Below, one piece after another: positions 56,258 through 64,000 of a stretch of 64,000 nucleotides of DNA. The notes beneath the pieces were generated by a model. It did not search any database. It saw only the letters and a list, made by a program, of their open reading frames with translations, and was not told where the DNA came from. Source of the DNA: Hymenopus coronatus. Its lineage: Eukaryota > Arthropoda > Insecta > Mantodea > Hymenopodidae. How positions within the stretch are numbered: position 1 is the stretch's first letter; every line of letters begins with the position of its first letter. Position numbers and translations under genes: made by a program. The stretch covers positions 91,422,827 through 91,486,826 of the forward strand of contig CM060892.1 of assembly GCA_030762935.1 (NCBI GenBank), written 5' to 3'.

Positions 56258-56684
56258 CTCGAAATAAAGCTCCAATTTTGAAAAAATAAAGCAGGAAATG
56301 TTGAAAAAAATCAGGAGTTTTGAAGACTACGAAGAATAGATGATCTCCACTAATTAGAACTAATAAAAAAGAACATAATATGACATATAAATTAATTTGG
56401 TGTAAAACTGCAATTTTGTACACAACAAGTTTTAGCATGTATCATATGGGTCAATTTTATTAGAACAAAGCATGTAATCCATAATTTTCATACATGGAAA
56501 TTTTATAATATATATTTACTTTGCATAATAATTGGTATAATTTTACAATATGGTACTTTAAATACTATGAATTTTCCAAACGTTACAGATGCATCACCTT
56601 ATAAGGCAATCTAAAACAATAAATAAAGCTGCTCGTTTACTCAATCTGAGGACAAATGGACTTTGTATTTAAAAAATCTAATTT
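56258..56684. other. No gene recognised
   Basis: AT-rich spacer. Nothing is supported. Confidence 0.35.
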
Positions 56685-57530
56685 TTCCCATTCACATACC
56701 TTTCTGTATCCGTTCAACAAACAAACTATTCTTGCAAAAAAGACCCTTCTATCTCCATCATGATAAACGAGATAAGCATTAGCAGAAATAGTCTTGCTTC
56801 TTGACTCCTTGTAAGCAGAAGGGAAATGTGGCTTATGCGATAGTCATATATTTTAATAACTGGTCTCTTCGTGAACAATTAAAGTTCCGTTTGCTTTGCA
56901 ACGCCAGCAGTAAACAAAAGCGAAATGTAAGGATAGATAACTGAGAAAAGTTAAGGAGTTTAAACTTGAAACCAATAGAAAGGAATATTTTTTGGAACGG
57001 TCAACTCAAGAAGAAAAATACATATGGCTAAATGATGTATTTTAATAGAATCTATATTTTTTGTGAAGGAAGTCTTGTCTATTTCTTACGGTTTACTAGC
57101 TGTTCAAGATTCAGCAACAGAACGAACAGCCGCTCTGAAGCTATTTATGATATTTTATATAATATAGGGTGTTTTAATCAAAATCATATCAGCCATTTTT
57201 GAGAAAAACAAAATATTTCAAACGGTAGTAACGCGTATTTAAGGTTGATTTGTGTGGCGATTTTCTTGAAAATATTCATGTCGCATTCTTGGAAGATGAT
57301 AAACTTACATACTACGTTTTGTATTTAACACTTTTAATTTATGGGCTATGCTGTCCAAAGACACACGCACACATACAGACATACCCGGAACGTTTTCTAA
57401 AAATGCCTTATGTAGAATCAGAGGGCCTCAAAATTATATTTCCGGTGAAATATCGGTATGAAATATTTTGAAAGAATACACTACCTTGTCTATACACTAT
57501 GTACATGGTACCTGTAGAGAAATTAAAATG
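56685..57530 (-). mobile_element. Rep-A copy, complete (about 846 bp)
   Basis: End B is TTTTTCCCATTCACATACC. CATGATAAACGAGATAAGC, AAACTTGAAACCAATAG, TCTTACGGTTTACTAGC, GTCGCATTCTTGGAAG, a short CACGCACACATACAG tract (57361-57378), CCGGTGAAATATCGG, and CTATGTACATGGTACCTG with GTAGAGAAATTAAAA at end A. Confidence 0.85.
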
Positions 57531-58100
57531 ACGTCATTGAAGAAACTTCGGTAATAGCTATAGAACACGGTTTCCGCAACGCTAACAAGCAGAATATCGT
57601 GACAAGAGTTTATTTATATTTCTTGAATGGAGTATAAAAGGCCATCAGAAACCATTAAGTATTATCCACTTAGGAACAGACGCTACTGGCGTATGACGCT
57701 GCCAGAGGGTGCTCATCCAAAATAACAAACGAGCCTTGCTTTTCGTTGCCATTCAGGCTGAAAAATCGCAAGGTGCGTGGTGCCGTATGATGAATGGTGA
57801 TGCGGAGTCACAGGGCTAATATCAGCCCCAGCGCCGAAGGAAACTTGCCTAACCTGGATTTACGGGCGGAGCTTGTCTTTCCGTGATTTAGTGAAGCGGG
57901 TGTGTACTGTAGGCTTGTAACTGTTACACCAAATCTTGTTCCTCGTAATCTTGTTGGTGTCATAGCCGCAGAACAAAGATTGGTGCACCCCATTTCACTT
58001 CAGCGGGTTAAGGTTTACGGTTCGCCGAGCTTTGTCACGCTCTGTCTCTTCTTTGTCAGTTGCAGCTCCTCCGCAAACTGCTGCTTCTTTCTTCTTTTTG
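57531..58100 (+). promoter_or_regulatory. GC-richer block with TATA-like box
   Basis: GGAGTATAAAAGGCCATCAG at about 57630-57649 is a good TATA match. A CpG-containing leader follows, and GATTTAGTGAAGCGGG lies at 57882. No coding region is recognisable downstream. It may be an LTR or promoter remnant of an element. Confidence 0.25.
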
Positions 58101-58290
58101 TGTTAATTACAAGAGTACTGAAATGAGCATCTCTAAAACAATAAGGGTGATAAATAAACGGAGACATGAAAAACGTTTGTAAAGTTTAGAAAACAAAATA
58201 TTATGTGCTACATTCAAATGCCTTTCTCAAACAAATTGTTTCACATAACTTCCACAACATTTTCTAATGAAATGCATTACTTTTTCTACT

Positions 58291-58629
58291 TTGTTTTGTT
58301 TCATATTCGGCTTATCCTTCTCATATTTGTAGGACTGGTACTCCCCTAGGACATACGAGCGGATGCCTAGTGTTCAGAAGTCTGTCGTGCAGCCAACGGA
58401 ACGAAATCACAGATTGGAGGACCTGGAACGAGATGTCAGCTCGTAGCCAGGCATGAACGTCGATGGTAGGAATGGTGACGATGGAGAAATTGGTGAAAAG
58501 AGTGGCGGGGGAACCGGAGAAAACCCGCCAAGACTCTGCTTCGTCCATCACAAATACCACATGCGAGCTCTTAAGTTCGAACCCGGCTAATGGGAGGTGA
58601 GCGGTCTATCCACTCGGCCATGACGCCGC
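58291..58629 (-). mobile_element. SINE1-related long SINE, 13-bp TSD
   Basis: The minus strand starts GCGGCGTCATGGCCGAGTGG (A box), with B box GCCGGGTTCGAACTTAAG and the shared GCGGGTTTTCTCCGG and CCCCCGCCA motifs of SINE1. The rest of the body differs and is longer (339 bp), ending in an A-rich GAAACAAAACAAAG tail. TSD TACTTTTTCTACT is perfect (58278-58290 and 58630-58642). Confidence 0.88.
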
Positions 58630-58759
58630 TACTTTTTCTACTACGTGATTAAAGTATTAGAGGCATTACTTTTATTTGTAACTATGAATCCTAGGATTGG
58701 TGTGCAGCCATTCTCCAAATATGATCTTCTTTTGCTTTGATTTTTAATTCTTCAAGCGT

Positions 58760-58794
58760 TCTGCGTTCTTAGTTTGTTCTATATATATATATAT

Positions 58795-58860
<66 letters not shown>

Positions 58861-59012
58861 ATATATATTATTCTAAACTGTTATTCTTGCCTTTAATTGT
58901 ACATTCTACCCGTATTTTAGTTTTTCAGATATACCTTCATACGTTAAAAGTTTTGCAAAGCTCAACGGCGATTTTACAAATTAAAACCCTAGTGTAGCGC
59001 GACCTTTCCCCA
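58760..59012 (+). repeat. Direct repeat pair, copy 1
   Basis: TAGTTTGTTCTATATA, then an (AT)n run (58781-58870), TTATTCTTGCCTTTAATTGTA, CTTCATACGTTAAAAG-TTTGC, AAAGCTCAACGGCGATTTTAC. It is collinear with 59895-60130. Confidence 0.7.
58781..58870. repeat. (AT)n microsatellite
   Basis: About 85 bp of nearly pure AT, interrupted by CACACAT and TGTATGT. Confidence 0.95.
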
Positions 59013-59039
59013 TTTTCCTTACGTTTCTGTTGTTTGCCT

Positions 59040-59890
59040 TTTCTACTTTCTCTAGCACGTATGTACAAAAGTACCACGTACTTAGTACGTACAGAAGGTT
59101 TTGTATGCCACCCAAAAATTTGCGATAGCGAGATTTCACCAGAAATACATGTTTTCAAACACCCTATGAAAATGTATTTTTAGAAAAAGTCCCTGTGTGT
59201 GTATGTGTTAGGGTGTGTGGGGGGGGCAGCACAGTTCAAAAACGAAAGATCAGTTAAATACCAAACTTAATATTTAAGCTCAGTACCTTCCGAGGATGTG
59301 ACTCGAAGATTTTCAAGAAAATTCTCCAACCCAACTATCCTTTACATGGAAAATGCTTTGAAATCCTGATTTTCTCAAAAAATGGCTTTAAACATTTATT
59401 TTAAAATACGATATGTTTAAGATATTTTTATGACAAATGACATGTATTTCCTAAATTCTCCAGAAATGGATCTATTCATTCTGGACGATTTTTGTCGAAC
59501 TGGTAGACAAAAACTGACAAACAAAAAATGTAGGTCTCTTAAAACATACAAATTTATATAATATATAGTAGAACTAACCGTTACCGAAATATTCTTTGCT
59601 GTTGGTTTCAATTATAAACTACTTAAAGTTTTTCCACACGGGAAGTCATCTTTCTTTTCATCTCTCTTTTATTTTACTGCCCGACTTGCAAAGAGAACCG
59701 ATTTTCAGTTGTTTCACATGGCGAATAGTTTTTATAATGTTTGACTTTCACGTTAGCCTAGTGTATTCCTTTATTTCCTTTCTGCTTACAAGGAAGCAAC
59801 TAATAAGATAACTTGCAGCTGTTTTTTTCGATTAGCATGATGTAAATAAAAGAATAGTATTTTTATAGAATAGTTTGTGTTCTGCAGCAT
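59040..59890 (+). mobile_element. Rep-A copy, end B missing
   Basis: End A is CTACTTTCTCTAGCACG with a duplicated GTACCACGTACTTAGTACGTAC hairpin region. It has GTGTGTGTATGTGTTAGGG then G9, ACCAAACTTAATATTTAAG, GAGGATGTGACTCGAAG and CGATTAGCATGATGTAAAT. It ends in AGAATAGTTTGTGTTCTGCAG before the terminal AGAGAAAGT. Confidence 0.82.
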
Positions 59891-59894
59891 ATGT

Positions 59895-60135
59895 ATTTAG
59901 TTTGTTCTTAATTCATGTTGTTAATTTATTTTCTTTAATTATGTTCTTAATGTGCTCAATGTATTATAGTCGTCCTCTTCAATTGCTATTCTTGCCTTCA
60001 ATTATATACCGTCTACGAGTTTGCCCAACTGACCCATATTTGTCGTGTTCAAATATATCTTCGTGCGTTAAAAGAGTTGCAGAACTCAGCGGGGAAATTT
60101 CAAGTCAAAACTTGCTAGTGACGAACTGTCGAGAG
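59895..60135 (+). repeat. Direct repeat pair, copy 2
   Basis: TAGTTTGTTCTTAATTC, GCTATTCTTGCCTTCAATTATA, TTCGTGCGTTAAAAGAGTTGC, AGAACTCAGCGGGGAAATTTC. It lies just after the Rep-A copy; copy 1 lies just before it. 60136-60240 continues GC-rich but unmatched. Confidence 0.7.
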
Positions 60136-60240
60136 AAACAGTCGCTTTACCCGTCTTCCTTATCAGCGGAGACGGAAACGGGTTGCGCGCTCATTTGTCG
60201 TTCTTGCCAGTCCCTCTCTGGGGGGCTCTAACTTGAAATA

Positions 60241-60849
60241 GCCTTCCTGAGTTCTGCAGCTGTTTTAGCACACGCATACGTCAAATACGGGGAAGCTTGG
60301 CCACATACTGTTATTACTTACAGAGTATTTTGAGGACATAATAATGTCCTGAATTTTATTCTTTTTTTTTTACTCCAATTCCAATTATTCCCTTTTTTTT
60401 CAATCTTATAAACTTCATTGGTAATATTATCTGTCCAACTAACATTACTAATTTTCCTGTATCACCCTTTTCAAATTCATCTATTCTTCTTCTCTCTCAT
60501 TTTAATATTGACCAAGTTTGTTCTAAATTCTAAGCTAATATTATTTAATCTACATAAACTATTTTAGGCACTGAAGGAAAATTTTGTTTGACATATCCTA
60601 TTAATAGTGTACGCTTACTTCTTCCATCAATGATGGTTTGCTACCTTGTTAGTGAAGTGCTTTAGCTTTATTTAACAGTTTTCTATTTAATTTGCATTTT
60701 ATTACGTTTCTCGTTTTTCCCATAAGTCAACATTTTTACTTCTATATTATTCCTTAGTGTATTTTCAAATTCTATATCTACTATTTTTCGTTAACATTTC
60801 AGTAACATCAGGGCATGTTAATTTTTACTCTTATACATTTATGCCTATT
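60241..60849. other. No gene recognised
   Basis: T-rich sequence. Nothing is supported. Confidence 0.35.
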
Positions 60850-61545
60850 GTATTATACTCTACACAAAAAAACTCGATGCTGAGTTTTCTCCAGATATAA
60901 ACGTTTTCAGTTTGTGAACCCATTAACGCCATTTTTATAACATCCCCATGAGCGTCGTTGGAGATGTGTATGTGAGTAATATTTTGTATTTAAATCCAAC
61001 ATCTTTCAGAGACACGTCACAATATTTTACTGATAATACTTGTCCTAAACATTTCTTTACCGGGAACATTTTTCGATTATTTTGATTTTGTAAAAAAAAA
61101 TAGCTGATTTTTTTAAATATCACATGCATTTAATATATTTTCAATATAACTTAAATGTATATCTTGAATTTATTAGGAATTATTTATGAAGTATGTTAAT
61201 ACTGAATGATATTTTCATAGTTAGGTAAATCGTAATCTCGTTAAAGCAAGGTTTTGTGTAAATGTTTTGAATTTTCAAATACTTAAATAGGAAATCAATA
61301 CCTTTGCGTGGCCATACAAAGAAACGGAATTTCCAAAATATAACTTCGTGATCCGCTTTTAAATGATTTGAATATCGTTCAAGGTCTACTGTGCCCTTCT
61401 AACTCCATGTACTGACAGAAAAAATATGGAAACAAACAGTTTCATCAAATATTCATCTCGATAAATATGAAGTAGTTAGAAAGATAGATGAACTTCTGTT
61501 GTAATAGCTTTTTGAAGAATAGTTTGAGAAGTTCATGTGCATCTA
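60850..61545 (+). mobile_element. Rep-A copy, old and diverged
   Basis: ACTCTACACAAAAAAACTCGATGCTGAG, CCAACATCTTTCAGAGACACG, TACTTGTCCTAAACATTTC, AATGTATATCTTGAATTT, TCGTAATCTCGTTAAAGC, AGCTTTTTGAAGAATAGTTTG. No microsatellite remains. Confidence 0.65.
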
Positions 61546-61734
61546 TCATAATTATCATTATGACGTACTTCAAGCAAATGGAAATAAACATTTACAAAAT
61601 TAGTTAAATTAGACATGTCGTAGATACATACAAGGGAGTAAATGAACTCGGAATTCTTTAACGTGAGCTGTGCAATGCTGGGCTTGAAATTCCATACTCT
61701 TTCCTCACAACTAAGCAGTGAAAGAACTTTAAAA

Positions 61735-61875
61735 CTACAGAAGTGTTAAAAAACGGAAACCAATACTAATGGATACCCAAATCGGAAATGACTTTAAAAA
61801 TGTATTTTTCCAATAGATTATGTACTACACAGAGTCCTGTATTTTTCTATATAGCGTTTTGGTCTATTTCCAGCA
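61735..61875 (-). mobile_element. Rep-A fragment, old
   Basis: CAGAAGTGTTAAAAAACGGAAACCAATACTAATGG, AAATCGGAAATGACTTTAAAAATG and GGTCTATTTCCAGCAG are decayed Rep-A blocks. It stops at the SINE3 relic. Confidence 0.45.
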
Positions 61876-61879
61876 GAAA

Positions 61880-61990
61880 GGTAGAGTCAGACTGAAAACT
61901 TAATGTCATAGCCGGTATTTGAACCACGGATGTCTTTATCTCCATGTACAGTTTCTCTAAATGTCAAGCCACCAGGCAATGTGCGATACA
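61880..61990 (-). mobile_element. SINE3 relic
   Basis: The minus strand has CCGTGGTTCAAATACCGGC (B box), TATGACATTAAGTTTTCAG and TCTGACTCTACCTTTC, the tail of the 39469 copy. The A box is barely recognisable (CCTGGTGGCTTGACA). Confidence 0.55.
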
Positions 61991-62149
61991 GCACTTAAAT
62001 TTCCCTATTGACTCTCGATTTTTGTTTTCATGTAAGCCTATTTAGGTAACCTGCTGGAGTATAGCCTCAATTATGTGAGTGGCCTTCTGTTGCAACTATT
62101 TTGTAACTATTGATTTAATCGAAGATGAATTTTATAGAGCTGGACTGCT

Positions 62150-62480
62150 CTTGTAGGTTTAGAGCACGTATTGTGCGTAATATCACATTTCTAACAAAAC
62201 CACGGACTAATGCCAAATTGGTATTTAAGGACATTTACCTTCCAAGAAAGCAATGTGAAGATTTTCAACAAAAATCTCTATTACCAAATCCTGTTCTACA
62301 TCTGAATCTTTCGTTGTTTAAATTTCTCAGAAATGTCAATAAGACTGATAAAATTGGCACATGCTTATATAGTAAATATTATGTTGTCTATCGCTTAACG
62401 TTTACGAATGAAGAGAAAGTATCAGTAAAATTCCATATATACACTGTGTCACAAATTTATACACTTAAACAAAAATCTTA
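62150..62480 (+). mobile_element. Rep-A central fragment, old
   Basis: CTAATGCCAAATTGGTATTTAAGG, CCAAGAAAGCAATGTGAAG, ATTTTCAACAAAAATCTC and CTATTACCAAATCCTGTTC align to the Rep-A block after the microsatellite. The 129-codon open frame covering it is not a gene. Confidence 0.5.
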
Positions 62481-62502
62481 TTCTATACTTTCTGAAGGTA
62501 TA

Positions 62503-63333
62503 AAAAAAATCTGATGTGTTCCATTCACATGACTTTCTCTATATTTCTGTAAATTATTATTACTAATAAGCTTATATTTTATTTATTTCATGCTAATCGA
62601 GAAAAATTAGCAGAAATAGTCTTATTTCTTACTTATTGTAAGTAGAAGTGAAATAAGGGAGTACCATAGGTTAAAGTGAAAGCCAAAAGCTGGTTGCTAT
62701 GTGACTGATGTTCTTTTGTTTGTATTAACAGGGATTGACAAATTCCTGTATGAGAAAAGTAAGTTTTTCAAAGCTGAAACCAAGAAAAAGGAATATCTCA
62801 AAAACGATCAACTCCACGAAAAAAAGAGTATATAACATTAATTGTGTGTTTAAATGTGCTCTACATTTTTTGTGTTAAGTTTTTGTCCATCTCTTACGGT
62901 TTAGTACTTATGAAAAATTCATCCAGAATAAAGTAGTCTTCAGAGGCTATTCCCAGAAAATTCAAAATATACATTTTATTTGTCAGGTAAATGACTTTAA
63001 TATACGATATTTTTGAGAAAATCGAAATTTTCGAAAAAAGTTCCATGTAAAGGGTAGTTTGGTGTGGGGATTTTTCTCAAAACCTTCGTGTCGCATCCCT
63101 GGAAGATACTAAACTTAAATACTAAGTTTGGTATTTTACCGACTTTTAGTTTTTGAGTTATTGTGTTCACAGACACACGGACACACGGACACATGGACCT
63201 TTTTCTGATAAAACTTTTTTGGATACAGGGGACCCTAAAACATATATTTCCGTTGAAATCTCGGTATTGAATTTTTTGGTGGAGTGTAATACATTATACA
63301 CTATGTACATAATGAGTATAGAGAAAGTAAAAA
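62503..63333 (-). mobile_element. Rep-A copy, complete (about 830 bp), well preserved
   Basis: End B is TCTGATGTGTTCCATTCACA at 62511. The full block order is intact, with GTCGCATCCCTGGAAG, ACTAAGTTTGGTATTTTACCG, a short CACAGACACACGGACACAC tract (63169-63190), TTTCCGTTGAAATCTCGG, CACTATGTACATAATG hairpin and TATAGAGAAAGTAAAAA. Confidence 0.9.
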
Positions 63334-63349
63334 AGCACATTGCACAAAA

Positions 63350-63490
63350 AAATGGAGATGTTTTTTAAAGTACATAATATACGTGAAATGACTTCGTTTG
63401 TGGCATCAACTATAAGCTATTCATTGTTATTGTTTGCATTTGATAAAAGTGATTTCGATATTCAGTTGTTTTATGCGGCATAATAGGGAT
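63350..63490 (+). mobile_element. Rep-A fragment
   Basis: AAAAAATGGAGATGTTTT, GTGGCATCAACTATAAGC, TTCATTGTTATTGTTTGC and TTCGATATTCAGTTG follow Rep-A order from the ...ACAAAAAATGTAGATC... block. Confidence 0.5.
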
Positions 63491-64000
63491 ATTGTGTAAT
63501 TTTGAGGAAGATTATAAGCCACACGATATTTGAATATCTGAGTATCAATTCGAATTCTTTTATTTCACTTGATCATAAAACAATGCTCCATGTCTGAAAA
63601 TGTTTACTTAATCATCAATAAGTAGATAGGAACTAAAATTTATAGAAGGCAACTTTATAGAGAAATTGGGTAGATAAAGTCACGAAAATGTAACGTTAAT
63701 ATACTTTTTCCAAAATCCTTCATTTGATCCTGAACGTGTGCTTAGTTGAAACGCAACACAAATTGCCAAACAAGATTGGCCGGTGTACAGAGTTTGAATC
63801 CATAATATCCTGAAATGCGAGCCACAGAAACTACAGGCTGAGCTATCTGCCTCGATTCAATTTTTATTTTACCTAATACAGATTTTTCTCTGTCTCTGAG
63901 CTTGAATACAGTGAAGCTACAGGTCTATTTCCTGGCACCAAATCCTTCGATTCTGTCCGATTGGATTCCGCAAGATGTGGAAGGGTTTCGTTTCAATTCG
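63491..64000. other. No gene; tRNA-like relic near the end
   Basis: 63775-63855 on the minus strand has GGCAGATAGCTCAGCCTGTAG (A box) and TGGATTCAAACTC (weak B box), a likely SINE head. The rest is unassigned. Confidence 0.4.

Noticed and set aside
62125..62514. 129-codon open frame
   Set aside because: It overlaps a decayed Rep-A fragment; the frame is an accident of that repeat and resembles no protein.
1..64000. CRISPR arrays, bacterial operons, phage genes
   Set aside because: The regularly spaced repeats seen are tandem duplications or microsatellites without unique spacers. Element types and codon-poor sequence are eukaryotic.

Overview
The window looks like intergenic or intronic chromosomal DNA from an arthropod, most likely an insect. 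It is AT-rich, full of stop codons, and carries no convincing host protein-coding exon and no intact tRNA, rRNA or CRISPR array. Almost everything recognisable is a transposable element or a simple repeat. The insect assignment is an inference from the element mix: mariner, DUF4817-type Tc1/mariner, Penelope-like, LINE 3' fragments and several tRNA-derived SINEs. A cockroach/termite/stick-insect type genome is a guess.

The dominant component is one interspersed repeat, called Rep-A here, about 0.82-0.93 kb when complete and present in over 30 copies and fragments in both orientations. End A carries a terminal hairpin around a CTTTCTCTA motif. The same motif lies near end B, which also has a small hairpin (ATGTG-loop-CACAT). 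About 130-200 bp in from end A is a GT/CA microsatellite of variable length. No coding capacity is visible. The short inverted ends, terminal hairpins and fixed internal microsatellite recall DINE-1/HINE (Helentron-derived) elements, but no class is proven. 'Strand +' for Rep-A means end A first.

Region by region. 0-7.4 kb: AT-rich DNA with two tandem duplications, a split Penelope-like element (PLE) interrupted by a probable solo LTR, a SINE2 copy, and a DUF4817-type transposon remnant interrupted by a SINE1 with a perfect 12-bp target-site duplication (TSD). 7.4-18.6 kb: many Rep-A copies, two of them hit by snap-back PLE 3' ends (one a perfect 110-bp inverted repeat), plus SINE1, SINE2 and SINE4 copies. 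18.6-30 kb: a pyrimidine-rich tract, AT-rich deserts, and a Rep-A copy split by a 1.26-kb TA-flanked element and a GC-rich insert. 30-37 kb: two mariner relics, each made of two 3' halves in inverted orientation, and a 48-bp SINE1 tail with its own TSD. 37-48 kb: Rep-A copies, SINE3 heads, a LINE 3' fragment inside a degenerate ACTC/ATTC satellite, and a second LINE fragment. 48-64 kb: more Rep-A, a SINE1 relative with a 13-bp TSD, two SINE5 copies, and a pair of about 240-bp direct repeats flanking a Rep-A copy.

The parts do not form a pathway. They record nested transposition: Rep-A is the oldest abundant layer and a frequent landing site, and mariner, PLE, SINE and other elements are inserted into it at defined positions. 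A recurring theme is inverted duplication of element 3' ends.
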